NCBI GenBank assembly: GCA_025602915.1
Contig: JAHLJZ010000055.1
Coordinates: forward strand, 95,026-159,025
Source: Paraphysoderma sedebokerense
Lineage: Eukaryota > Blastocladiomycota > Physodermatomycetes > Physodermatales > Physodermataceae
Length of the DNA: 64,000 bases
Direction of reading: 5' to 3'
The notes beneath the pieces were generated by a model that had not been told where the DNA came from, did no database searches, and was given only the letters and a program-made list of their open reading frames with translations. Positions 20,424 through 33,291 of the stretch are shown here, piece after piece. Both the position numbers and the translations under genes were made by a program. Each line of letters begins with the position of its first letter. Positions within the stretch are counted from its first letter, which is position 1.

Positions 20424-22825
20424 ATGGATCCGCTACAGTCTTCTCTCTCATTGTTGTCGACCTCTGTGTCCGCCTCTCCTCTAAGTCGCAGTTTTGGTCA
20501 ATGTCCCTTTTCGGAGCATGAAGTCCAACAAATGCGAACTGTCCTTGCTTTGAAACTCGGCCCAGAATACGTGAGTCAACGGGCCGGCGGTGGTCAGTAT
20601 TTATGAATACCCCAGTTCAAATATCGTACTATACGTTTGAAATCAATGAAGTAATATTTTGGTTTAGGTGCTGGAAGTATGAAGTATCTCGAAGGATGGA
20701 AAGCTACGCAACTCGCGAACGAGGTATTTGGATTCAACGGCTGGGCGAATGAAGTCAAGAGTTGCCAGATCGACTATGTAAGCTACTTTCTCGAGTTTAA
20801 CACATCATTGAATATTAACGTTTCGGTCATTTCTTCTCTGCTTATGAATCCTGAAATGCGGGCACACAGGTTGATGAAAATGACAACGGCAAGTTCTCAC
20901 TTGGTTTGAGTTGCGTTGTCAGGGTAACTCTCAGAGACGGAACGTTTCATGAGGTGAGCTATAATTAGATAGTGCATTCTCTTTCGTCATTAATTGAGTA
21001 CTCCTTTCAACTTTAGGACGTCGGCTACGGTATCTCAGAGAACAACAAATCAAAAGGCAATGCTTTCGAAAAAGTAAGACCAATTGTCGACAGATATATC
21101 TATCCCTTACATGTGTTCAACAACTATTGCTAATGTTTTCTATATAGGCCAAGAAGGAAGCTGTTACTGATGCCATCAAGCGATGCTTAAAACACTTTGG
21201 AAATGTCTTGGGCAATTGCCTGTACGATAAAGACTATCTAAGACAAATCACACGGATGCCAGCTCCACAGGTTCATTACCCTTTTCTGATCTTTGAGTAT
21301 CGAGATGTGGCTATGTTGAAGCTAAACTACCATTTCGACATCTATAGAATAAACCACTAAACACGTCAGAATTGTATCATTCCAATACTATTGCACAAAT
21401 GTCCGCTAAATCCTCCAAAGTAGCATCCGCCCATGCAGCCTCAATCTCTACAGAGAATATAACAACAGCGACAAATCCACTCGTTCCTCAACTTCACAAA
21501 AGTCATACCTCGCCTCCGAACCTAGTAGCGCAATCATCTCCTAACAACTCCGCCACACATGGCCCTTCCAGTAACGTCGTCACCAACAATGTACCGGGTA
21601 ACACCAACGGCATTTACGTGAATAATCCAAACCCGACAGCTAAGGGTGAATCGTCGAATGCTTCAAAAAATGGACAGAGGGAAAGTAACATCTACAACGA
21701 TCCAACAAAAAATCAAAAATGGAGCCCTCCGCCAAATGCAGGATCGACAGCTGCCAATACGATTGGTAACAACAACAAAAATTTGAATACCACCAATCAA
21801 TCTGCAAATTCGACTTCGACGATGACCCATAACATACCAGCTCTACCCGAGAACAAGATAAACAACCAAAATTCAAATCTCTCGACCACTACAAAAACGA
21901 CAAACGTGACCGGCGGATTCACTGCTATTCCACAACAATACAAAGCACCTTCGAACCCGTCTTTATCGGTGATACCGACTAATGGTAATACAGTAACAGG
22001 AAATCAACAAACTAGAAAATCGAACCCTTCAGTCTCTTCAAATCACACCTCCATCACTTCCGTATCAACCTCTGCTACTGTCACGACCTCTGCATCTACC
22101 TCAATGTACAATTCTTCTACTAACTTTACTGCAACTTCTATCAACACATCGAATAACTCATATTCCAAATCGGCGCCAAATATTACTGCGTTTAATCCCG
22201 CTGGAATGAAGCCTTCGTCTGTGTCAGCTCTCGGAAGCAGCGGTAATAGACAACTCGGGGTTGGAGTTGGACATTCAGGAACGGATGAAAGTGCGAAAGG
22301 GGTAGTTGGAGAAACAGCGAATGACAAGTTTAGCATAGGCGTGAAGCGAAAGACTGGGTATGATTCAGTACCAATATCGAATTTTAATCACGATGACTAA
22401 TGACGAGATGTTTATTCGATTATAGTGAAAACGATGTCCACCAGCCTCCTCGACCGAATGGCATCCTCGAACAAAATCAGAACCAAACCTTGTACAGCCG
22501 ACAAGCTCAATCCATAGTCGACTCGACATCCTCTTCGACGTCATCGACAAATGCTTTCCTGAGAAACTCGACCACCCATTCAAATTATTCTAATCACTCT
22601 ATTTCTAAGTCGTTGGTCAATGTGAATTACAATCAAAGCAATAACTACAGTTTTAACCGGCATGGGAACAGCGCAGGATCAGGCGGAATGGGTGAACACG
22701 TTCAAATTTTTCCCGTAGGTACTGTAGGAACCAATATAAGCGGTCATGGAGTTGGAAATGCTGCTAATATGGGTGAAAATAGACAGTACGGGTATGGCAA
22801 TAAGCGAATCAAGGGCGATAACTGA
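20424..22825 (+). CDS. RAD52: RAD52 recombination mediator
   Basis: Exons 20424-20592, 20668-20777, 20870-20953, 21017-21073, 21148-21270, 21348-22357, 22426-22825; 650 residues, all in frame. RAD52 anneals single strands and loads RAD51 onto RPA-coated DNA. The N-terminal annealing domain (~25-190) contains [30 protein letters not shown], the [15 protein letters not shown] strand, [20 protein letters not shown] and [17 protein letters not shown], all typical of the family. The remaining ~450 residues are a low-complexity Asn/Ser/Thr-rich tail, unusually long and carrying no clear motif, with a Gly-rich end. The tail should contain RAD51- and RPA-binding parts by family knowledge, but I cannot locate them. 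The last intron (22358-22425) is chosen because the frame otherwise ends at 22400. Confidence 0.94.
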
Positions 22826-23528
22826 AAACCGCTCTAGTCGCTTTTACCCTGCAGCGAGACTTCCAGGGAATCCTGCTGAAATGAAGACGTGGATGAATTG
22901 AAGCGTCAAACTGGTTTAAATCCCCTGTTCTTATCATATTCTTTTCCCTTTATCGCGACTTCTACGGTCGAAAAGCCAACACCATCCCATCGCGCGATGT
23001 GGGCCTTTAACTTGGTAAATCATTTGTGTAATATTCGAAGCGCATTGATCCAAAAAACGTTGGATTCTAATTTAGATTTAATATGGAAATGTATATATGT
23101 ATATCGTTATTACTTGTGCTGGTACAAATCGAATAAAATATATAAATCTATGGCGATTTAATCAATGAGATTGGCAGTGGCACAATTATACAAATTCAAT
23201 TTTGACATGGCTTCCCCTGGCTGTCAATTCTTTAAGAAGTATATAATCTAACACTGAATTCAGTATATTGGATGAGAAAACAGAATACTAGAAGTGGAAT
23301 AGGAATTTTCTACATCGCGGCCACTTTTGAACAGAGAAGGAATTGCGAGTCCATATTCAGCCACCGCAACAACCATTTTACACAATCAAATTCCACTGTC
23401 TTCTCTTGCTATATAAACGATAAACGGCGATAACTTACTCCCAGTTTTACAGAAAAACCAAATAAGAGTGAGGGCGAAAAGGATTATCTAGTGATTAGTA
23501 ACTTTAATGACTCCACCACGAACTTAAT
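22826..23528. other. Intergenic between RAD52 and SKI3
   Basis: RAD52 3' region and SKI3 upstream region. Nothing recognisable; an open frame at 22889-23161 is AT-driven. Confidence 0.5.
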
Positions 23529-26500
23529 ATGTCGAAAACCGTCAAAACCCTTCTCAAATCCGCTCGCGACAAAATCAATCAAAAAGATTACCCTGAAGCT
23601 CTAGAATATGCGAATCAAGTGGTAGATCTCGATCCGGATAATTATAATGCCAGAATATTTTTAGGAGTTTGTTATACCAAGTTGAATCAATTCGGGAAGG
23701 CGGAGAAAGAGTATGAAGAGGCGGTGAAGAGGGATAAAGAGAATCTAATGGGATGGCAGGTTTGTTATCTGTTATTTATCTATTGATTTCGAATTTATTG
23801 GTATTTGTCGCTGGTTTGATTAGTTCTGGTGGTTTCCGTTCGCTCTGATTGTGATGCTTTTGGCCGGGCCTTACGTTTCGTTTGACAACATTCGGAATAT
23901 TGGGTTTACAGTTTTCTGACGGTGGACCGTCGGGATATCTTGTTTGATTTCCCTCGATTCGAATAACTTGCTGTGTGTAACTAATCTGCTATTAAATTAT
24001 GTCATTCCATCGTCTGTCGCTATGTCAATGTATGGTCTAATTCTTACAGGGTCTTGCTCAATTGTACGAAATATCTAAGGACATCGACAAATTGATGATA
24101 ACGTATCATAAACTGATGGAGATGTATCTCGAAAGGTACACTGTGAATTAACTCTAGCTGTCCGCCGATTTAAAGAAAGTGGTGTAATGTTAAGTTGAAT
24201 TCTAGCCAAGAAGCCGCCAAGTTTTGGGAAGTGACTCAAAAATTGATGTCACTCTACGAGGAAAAGAGCATGAAGAAAAAAGTTTGTAGTTTCCTCATAA
24301 TGTCGTTGAAACACAATTGCCTATACTGATTTTTCATTCTTGACAGCATATCGCGTTCCTTCAATTACTTACTCCACCAAACCCATATCATCAGTTCTTG
24401 GCCCAATCTTCGGATCTTTCGCCACCGGTTCCCTCACCTCTGGAGCTATATCAGAAGATGATTGCACTTCAAGAGTCTTATGAACACGAGTACACCAAAT
24501 CCGAAATCAACGCCAGGAGGTATCGGTTGGGGAGCGGTGGATTGGTTAAAGTGACAGCTGATGTTGAAAGGGAAGTCGCGATGGAATCTGAGGTCAGTTT
24601 CTGTGTTTTTGGATTACAGTATTCAAGAAGTGTAACGCCATTCCTTCTCGCCGGCTTGCTTTTGCTATGCGCAATGTAGTTGCCGGAGATGTATGAAAAG
24701 TTATTTGAGTTTGGTGGTGACACCATGAGCGAAATTGAAAGAACGAAGATTTATAAGAGATACATCGATACAGTTTATAAACAACTCCATTTTCTTGACA
24801 ATGAAGATGAAAAATCAAAGGTACGGTGGCAGTTTGGCTATCCATTGCGGGACTTAAATTTCTATTAAACATTTCTCTTCAGCTTCGAGAAAACCTCTTC
24901 AAGATATGCGCCAACGTTATTGAGAAGCAGCTGCCTGTTCCATTAGCTTACGAAATCGAAATCGAAAGTACGGATGCCGAATGGTCAGATTACCCAATTG
25001 AATTACTATATTCATATAGTAAAGCAATACAAATAGAAGAACCTCAATCGAGCGACCAAAATAATGCGTTTGGAAAGCTTATTGCTGGGTACCTGCACTA
25101 TCAGAAAGACGGATTATTTGATGACTTGGCCAATGAAATCTCGGTAAGGTTTACAATTCTACATACTTATCAGATAATACTGTATCGGGTTATTGATGTT
25201 TTGTGGTTTTTGGCAGTTGACGGCTGAGAAGCTTCCGGATTCTGTATTTGCAAATTCGTTCCTTGTATTCGTCTATCTACAGCTCAAAGATTACGAATCT
25301 GCTTTGACGGTTTCGCAAAAGGCCGTGGAGGTTTTGAATCAATACGAGAAAGTTACAGGTATTCAGTTAAACAAGTAAATATTTCTTTTCATTAACCATA
25401 GGCTATTTTCAATTCAATAAGTGGCTAAGTGTTTGACCTCGTTTTTAGAGTTCGAATGTCTCTGCAGCTATTCACAGCAGAATCTTACCTACATTTGGAT
25501 GCCAACCAACTTTCGTCGGCCCTCCAGATATACAAAGATACCATCACGGCACTTGTGGCTTCCAAATCGATTTCATCCCCGTTGTATTACCGCTCCTTAA
25601 ATGGTTTAGCGCAAACTTTACTTCAATTGCAAAAATACCCTGAATCCTTGAAAGCGTTTACCAAAGTGTACGAACTTACTCCAAATGTTACTGCGAAAAG
25701 TCAAATCGGATGGGTTCATTTTTACATGAAAGAGTATGAAACCGCGGAAGCGACGTTGAAAGAATGTATTGAGGAATTGGAATTCGAGTTGAAGAAAGAA
25801 GATGATAAAGTCCAGGAAGAAAGATTTGTGAATAAAATCAAGGAAAATTTAGCAGAATGTTGGTTTAGACTGGCCAGAGTATATTGGGGCCAAGATGGTG
25901 ATTTCTTTTTATATTATCTTGACTGATCGTGTGTGTTTGATAGAACTCATATTTAAAATTAAGGTACCCGACTCAGCAGTGCCCTTCATACTGCTTTGAT
26001 TTCGTCCGCCCAGCTTAATCCGCGATATTCTCCTACATTCACATATCTTGGGCATTATTATCGATTAACGGACGACGAAATCCGATCGTTAAAATGTTAT
26101 CAAAGAGCATTTAGTATTGATTCTGGAGATGAAGATGCTGCCAATTGGTTGGTCGAGTTGTACGTAAAGAACGGAGAAGAAGTCAAAGCGCTTGATGTAT
26201 TAAGAAAGTTGGTTGCTACTGAAAAAGGTGCAAAGAGCAGTTGGGCTTGGAAAGCTTTGGGATTTGCCGAAATTGTATGCTTTCTTCATTCATAGCCCAC
26301 CGCCATCGCCGTTCATTGACTCTAACGACAAATATACTAGAAACATTCAAATTTTGAAACGGCAGTAACGAATTTTCAAACTTCTCTTCGATTAAACGTG
26401 AAGAACGTCGCATCCTGGGAAGGCCTTGCAGAATCTTATCTTCACCTCGGCAAATACATGGCATCCGTCAAAGCTTTCACCCGCGTAATCGAATTAGACC

Positions 26501-29500
26501 CGAACAACGTCCTGGCACGATATCACATGGGAACAATATACACCAAACTTGGGGAATTTCAGAAGGGTGTAGATGCTTACGCAGATGCTTTAAATTTTCT
26601 GTCACCTGATACGCCAAAAGCCGAGTCTCGTGGACACTGGTCTTTATTTCAAGTTCCAATAATGAAAGGACTAGGCGACTGTTACTTGCTGTATGCAAAG
26701 GACTGTTACGCTGTCGGGCGGTACGGAATGTGCGGTGAATTGTTAAACAAAGGAATCGAAATCGTGCACAATACTCTGAAGGTTCAGTATGGCGCTGGAT
26801 TGTCCGGGAGTTCGTGTTTGTGGAAGTTATTGGGCGACTTATTTTTCACTTATCGCTATGTCGAAAATTGGATTCAGAAAACTTTTCAAGCAACACATGT
26901 GATGAATGAGATCAAGCAACTAGAGAACGATAGAAGCGCATTAAAGGAATTGAACCTGCACGATGAGTGCGTCGAGAAGTCGCATTCGAAATCGCTTTAT
27001 TTTCAAACTCTCTCCGTTTCTAGAATTTGTTACTCATTCGCCATACTTCATTCCCCAGCGTTATACGGCACATATTGGTACGACGCTGGAATGACATACT
27101 TCTTTCAAGAGCGGTGTCTTAATCGACAGGAAACTCTAATTCCGCAAGAAAAAACGCATGAAGAGTTGTTAGGGATGGCTATTCGATGTCTAAAAATTGC
27201 TTTAAAATTGGAACCTGGCAATGATATCTTTTGGAACGCGTTGGGGGTTGCCTTGATGGTAGCTAAGCATCCGTTGTTAAGCCAACATTGTTTCGTTAAA
27301 GCTATGGAGTACAACCCGAAGGTTTTGAATTTTTTTAATTTGCTTTCGGTTCTCGAATGCATGCACTCAATCCTCCTTCGAAATAGAGTACCATCGCTTG
27401 GGCAAATGCCGGATATTTGTATCTTGTTCAAAGCGATTTAGAGCTGGCCAACCAAGCTTTCAGCATGGCTCAACAATTGGATCCAGATTGGGTATTGTCG
27501 TGGCTTGGTCAAGCATTCATTGCGGAGTTGTACGGTAGCCATGAGGCCTCCGGGTTGTTTGCCCATTCATTTGAATTAAGTGGCGGCATGCTGGTATGTT
27601 AATCCCAAATGTGTTGCTATTAGTTACGTGACACTTAGTGACACTGCCCCGCTTCTGTTTTTGCTCGGTTTGCAGGTTGAAGCGAACTATAAGTATGCTG
27701 CCTACACCTTCCGCGAAACAGTTTCGTCTAAGGGAAGGCAGGCTGGAGAGAAACAGTTTATCACATCGATATTTGCTCTCCGAAAGTTTGTCGAACAATC
27801 CCCTTCCTCCGCATCTGGCCACAATCTCCTCGGTTTACTGTTAGAACGACAAAGGCAATATTCCGAATCCGTTCTTCATTTTCGTGAATCACTTTCAATC
27901 CTTCAATCAAACCTTCGAAAGACTCCTGAGTCATCTTCAGAGTATAACGTAATCGTGAAACGCATATCTATCGTCCACAACAACTTAGCGAGAGTCCTTT
28001 GCTCCCTCTACGAGTTTCCAAAATCTATCAAATCGTATCGAGCGGTCGCACATCCGAACATATATACTTACTTGGGCACCGGCCTATCTTACTATTTCAA
28101 TAATGAGCTTGAAAGTAGCTTAAAAGAGTTCGAAAAAGCCTTATCGATGGTGCAAGAGTTTGAAGAAACTGATGAAAAATCTAAGAACGTTAAAAATGAT
28201 GTGTCTCTTTTACTTTGTCAGGTGCTGTATGCGCTAGGTTCACCACAGCATATCGATTTGGCGAAACATCAATTGCTCGAATGGTAAGAAGTGCTCTGCT
28301 GAACCGACCCTACTGTTAGTGCTGATATTTGAATTTTAGTGTCGCAAGAACTCCAAATTATCTTCCGGCCTTGTTTGGTTTATGTGCATTGGGATTAGTG
28401 ATTGACGATGGAAATCTGGCCTTAGCGGCGTTGCGAGAATTGTTGTCAGTTCCGGCTGATATCTTGGGTACTTTTGAACGATTCACTCATATGAACTTAT
28501 ATAATTTTAGATGTAAAGTACTAAACCGTTTTTTTTTTCGCTTCTTCTCGCATCCAGGAGAAAACGATGTTGACGGTGATGCAGAATACTTACTCAGTAG
28601 ATTTGTCTTATTGCAGGTGATTATTTCGTAATCAATTTAACTTCATTAATTCTGATGTATGCTGACATTCACCGTAGTCCGACTTTGATTCCTGCAAGCG
28701 ATTTTTGTCTCGCGCTATCCACCGGAATCCTTCAAATCCAGTGTTGTGGTCGCGTCTATCCGAATTCCTTCTTCGTTATCGAACTTCTTTCACCGATACT
28801 ACTCTGGTCACGGCAGAGTCAGCCCTCGCTCTAATTGACAAACATCAGACACTTGGAAATGGCTTATCGAATGAAATTCTGCCGAACATTCTCAGTATAC
28901 AATCACTGAGTTTGTTGTCTGTCAGCGACGGATTGCCCCGTACGGGACGAAAAGCATTCAAAATGGCTCAACGCTTTGCTCGGTTGTTCCCTTCCAACCT
29001 TGAATCCTGGAGCACCATTGCGACATGTATTAGATCCCAAATTGCAATTATGAAATTTCAGTCAGCCAAAAATAAGTCTACCGAAAACGAAATAGACCTA
29101 TTACGTGTTATTCTTGGTTACACACGTCAGATAGCGACCAACAATTTGCGGGATCAGATTTACCAACATAATCCACTTGCTCAAGTCACTGTTCGCCGTA
29201 TCTTCAATCACAGTAGTCTCGCGTTGGCCGATGCGTTGTTGCTGAAGTCGGAAATTGACATATCAAGTGAGCAGAAACTTGATCTATTGAAGACGGCTGT
29301 CAGACTATGTGAAGGAACCATCACAGAAGCAGAAAACGATATTACGAAGGCTAGAGGATACTTGCAATTGGCGAGAATATTGTGGGGTACGGGTGAAATC
29401 GATAACGCCATTATTGCCTACAAGAATGCCCTACAGTTGTCATCTACATTAGACTTTGCCTGGCTGGTTAGTTAAAGAAAAGCAATTGGAGATTGTGATA

Positions 29501-30129
29501 TAAAATTTATTAACCTTGCTGCATAGGAACTTGCTACATTATACCGAGCGACTTGTCGTTACGATGCTTCAGAAGCCTCCTTACGCTTATCAATTGCTTC
29601 TGTTAATAACTCGCCGGCATCCAAGTTGTTTAGTGTACTCCATTTATATCGGCACGCTCTTCTTTACAAGCAAGATTTCTCTTCAAATATTCCATTTGAA
29701 TCGATCTCACAAGCACTCAAGTATATCCCTGAGTCACTTGCCAGCCGTTTCGTTCGCAATTTACCCCTGAAAATTAAACTGTTACAAGCCATCATGTTCG
29801 TGAAGCCAGGAGAAAAGCAGCAGGTACAGAGGGCTATTAAATTGATCCAGAATCAAGTCCTTCCCTTTCTTCCGTCTGTAGAAGACAATGTGAAAACTGA
29901 GGAAGTGATCAAACCGAGGGGAAATATTGCAGGATTAGATAATGAAATTTTCAGATGGGCGTACTATGTTTTGGCCTGTGCGGCCGCAGAGAAAGGCGAT
30001 ATAATTTTGGCAAAGGAGTCAGCGGAGATTGAGACAAAGATTCAGAAGTGCTGGCTGCAGGAAAATGGGTGCGATGGTGACAACAGTCCTGCAATATCAA
30101 TTTTGATACAGCGTTTGAATAATTTTTGA
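23529..30129 (+). CDS. SKI3: SKI3/TTC37, scaffold of the Ski complex
   Basis: Sixteen exons, all phase-consistent: 23529-23759, 24050-24135, 24206-24281, 24347-24592, 24680-24820, 24883-25143, 25217-25374, 25449-25897, 25964-26274, 26341-27321, 27387-27593, 27676-28283, 28340-28467, 28558-28616, 28678-29466, 29527-30129. Product ~1777 residues. Almost the whole protein is tetratricopeptide repeats: the first (AREKINQKDYPEAL-like) begins at residue ~10, and clear ones recur (HLGKYMASVKAFTRVIELDP, SDLELANQAFSMAQQLDPDW). Ski3 holds the Ski2 helicase and Ski8 and feeds RNA to the cytoplasmic exosome for 3'-5' decay. The N-terminal block (ALEYANQVVDLDPDNYNARI, then KDIDKLMITYHKLMEM) matches Ski3/TTC37. 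It is longer than yeast Ski3 (~1430) or human TTC37 (~1560). No Ski2 or Ski8 gene lies in the window. Confidence 0.9.
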
Positions 30130-30349
30130 AGAAATGAATAAATATGGCGGATAGTTGTATCTTCGGCTTCCTATTTATCCCAACCTATTTAGGTAGTTAA
30201 TTTAGGCACATGGAGTCTGTTGTGATATTTAAAATTATTATATTGGATTTATCTTCACACAAAGTGTCTGGCTATTTACAAATCGACCGGGCAGACGCGG
30301 TTACACTCCACAATACAGCCATAAGTCTACAATCTCACTGCTACTTGTT

Positions 30350-31317
30350 TCAAATGAAGTGCGTTGACCCCATCTGCATTTTGCTGGAACTTCCCAGTTT
30401 GTCCGTTGAATTCGGTAATTTTAACACTGTCCTATTTTCCAACATGACAAACTTTTTTAGTAAGTCAAAGAACACTAGAGCTAATATCTCATGCCACCTG
30501 ACATTCATTGTTCCAGTAAATGTTGTAAGCACTGAAGGCCTTATAGCATATGCTAGAAAAGTTCCAATGTCGAAGATTACCCAAATCACGAAAATAAATA
30601 AGATTTGTGCCTTCATTCTTCGAAGCTCATGGCTACTTCTTTCGAAGTTGGAACTGGACAATCGAGTTTTTTGAATGCAGTACCAGCAGAATAAGCCGCA
30701 ACAAATTTCGGTCAAACCCACTGAAATTATCACGAAAGCATGCCATAAAGTCGCTTCTGCTCCAAGAATTTTGATTTGGTCGTTTGCTCGGGCCGAAAGA
30801 TAATAGCCATACCCGTATATAACCTCCAGCGTGACGCCGAATACGAGAGAGAACGGAAGAAAAATAGTTCGAAGGAAACGCAATTTCGGGTATGTCGAAC
30901 TGAAAATTGTATCCGTACGAGATAGTGTCATGGCGTTTGATAATACTGACAGAAAATATTATAGACACGAATTAGCGAAATTGAACACTAAGGAAGTATT
31001 ATGCTTTAATTTGACAACGAAAAATGCAAAGATTACGTACTAGTTGGAATCCCATTCACCAGAATTGAGCCAGTTATAGCATAATAGCCTGTATCATATA
31101 GGTGCTTATAGACGTTCGAATTGCAGACAATGACGAATTGTATTAGGTCGCCAAGTGTACATATTGCCGCAATACCAACCCAGCACAAATTCCAAGTATT
31201 TTTCTGTGTTTTATAATATTTCAGAAGAGATATTGAAAGAAAAAGTAGCGAGAGTAGAAGGCAAGCTCCACTGCCGAGAAGTGCAGTCGTCGGGTCGTCC
31301 GCAAAATTAACCCTCAT
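30350..31317 (-). CDS. Orphan seven-helix membrane protein
   Basis: Exons (minus) 31317-31041 and 30945-30350; 290 residues. Seven hydrophobic segments can be placed at ~9-32, 42-65, 75-98, 115-140, 158-183, 204-227 and 242-262. The N-terminus is short and the tail after the last segment is ~28 residues. This gives a receptor-like topology, but there is no DRY, NPxxY, rhodopsin retinal-Lys (Lys in helix 7 is only in the DLLKKF end) or other signature that I recognise. The family is unknown to me. The intron falls in helix 3/loop. It is tail-to-tail with SKI3, 220 bp apart. It could be a lineage-specific GPCR-like sensor, an uncharacterised transporter or an enzyme. Confidence 0.7.
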
Positions 31318-33291
31318 ATTGCTATGTCGAGTATTTTACCGAAGAGGTCAAATTACTTGTGCATACCTACAGTTATATATTCTGTCTAATCGTTGCGTTA
31401 CTCTGTCGGAAAGTTGGTATTACCGGCACATATGAGGATTGCTCGGGTCGGTGTATTCCCCGAAATGGCGTTACCAAAAATACGCCTGTCGTGATCAATT
31501 GACTCCAGTCAGTGGGCATATTGTCTATAAAGCGCACATTCCACCGCTATCGAGTCGTAATTGCCAGTGACGATTGGGGAATCCCAGGGAATCCCCGCCT
31601 TTGATATGAAGTCCACGAGCGTCCGAGCTCTGTGTCCTAGTTTCTGTGTGAACGCCAAATTTGTGCTCGGTACTGATTATAGCACCGCATGCTCGGGAAG
31701 GTCGGTGCTTCTGTGATCACTTTTTTTCTTTGCATCTCACCCCAATGAATATGCCACTGGATCCTTTGATGGAATGAAAGATGATAATATGAAACAGCAG
31801 AAACGGCTCTTTAAAGGCACTGCGGCTGAAACTGGGGTAGAAAAATCAAAAGTGTACACCCCAAGGCCCAAGTCAACTCTTAACCTTTCTTGATATAACA
31901 AAAATCGCTAACGACACTGCTCAAACGATTGCTTACTCCCACTCTATAGCAGTTCACACTGAAGGATTAAGGATTAGCATAATCCCTTTTACTGTTTGCA
32001 TCTCTATTTGCAGTTAACTTTAAACGTCAACCGCACGGCTTTGAAAGCTCATGACACTCATTTTTGCAAACGTTCATCGTTGGCGTAACTATGTAGTCAT
32101 AATCTATTTAATATGACACACCGTGGTGTGCATAAATAGTTTTCTTAGCATATTCATACAAAGGCAAGTGGAAGTTCCGATTTGGCCTAGCTGCAAAAGC
32201 CCCTCTATTTGACGATTGATGTCCTGGACTCCTGTATGTACAATAACATTGAGTTTAAGTGCATATCTGCAAAACTCGATTCCCTAATGCCGCAAGTCGC
32301 AAGTACGACCCCATACTTCGGACTACGTGGAGCTGGTTCATATTATTCTTACTAGTACTCACATCAATATGCACATAGCGCAAAGGCAGAACATGAACAA
32401 CTAAAATCTGTTACTCTACATTTTAGAGAAGGTGTTTTACCTTTTTGACTTTGACGCTTTTTTGTCACGCCTTGACTGATAATCAAGGAGTTAGTTCATT
32501 ATTCAACCATACTTAAATGTTTTACATCAGTAATAGATTGAGTTCTAGATATCGCTTAGATCAAATCATATAGTCTAACAGCTATTAATTCCTAGTTTCA
32601 TCCTTCCTTGTTTCATATACAGCTTATAAATCAAGTCATTCATGAAAGAGAGAAGTATCTCCCTGATATCAGTGAGAATAATCGAGTTGAATAAATTAAC
32701 CAGTGAAGAAATTAGACTTCTAATATTTCGACTTTTAGAAAAAATTTTCACGCTGAGGTTTTTGAAGCTACCGCTTGAAATGTGCAAAACCTCAGTCCAA
32801 AGGCGTTAAGGATTAAAGAATGCTGATTTAAAAGTTGAAATTCCCACAATTTCTGTTGTCGAAGAATGGACCCATGCTGTAACTCATTCTCTTCTTGTTT
32901 AAAGTTCTTCGACAGAGAGAATGCAGGAGCTTTAATTTTTAAGTCATGGGTTTCGGATCCTAAACAGGCACTTTGAGCTTATAGGTTTACGAATTCTGCC
33001 ATCCTCATAAGTCATAACATTGAATTTATTTGTTAATTTTGAGAAATCAAATAGCTTCATTAGGAAGATAGGAAATAATATAGGCACAGCCACACATTGG
33101 GACAATTAGCAATAATAATCACTAATCAGTAGCGTCAATCAAATTTACATTAGGTTTAGCTAGGTGAGGCATAAACTAGATATTTTACATTTTTTATCTA
33201 TTACAATCCAGTTAAATATTGAATGGCACCACAGAGTAAGAGGGTATACACTATACAAAGCATTGGGTTACACATAAGACACCCAATACTT
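31318..33291. other. Gene-poor AT-rich region of about 2 kb
   Basis: Lies between the start of the seven-helix gene (31317, minus) and the end of the gene at 33292 (minus). Open frames are few and AT-driven; no transposase, integrase or reverse-transcriptase motif is visible. The first ~400 bases are more GC-rich and include GCTCGGGTCGGTG near 31441 and GCTCGGGAAGGTCGGTG near 31691, a weak direct repeat. Otherwise I see nothing. Confidence 0.4.

Noticed and set aside
30210-30674. Plus-strand 154-codon frame
   Set aside because: Antisense shadow of the seven-helix gene.
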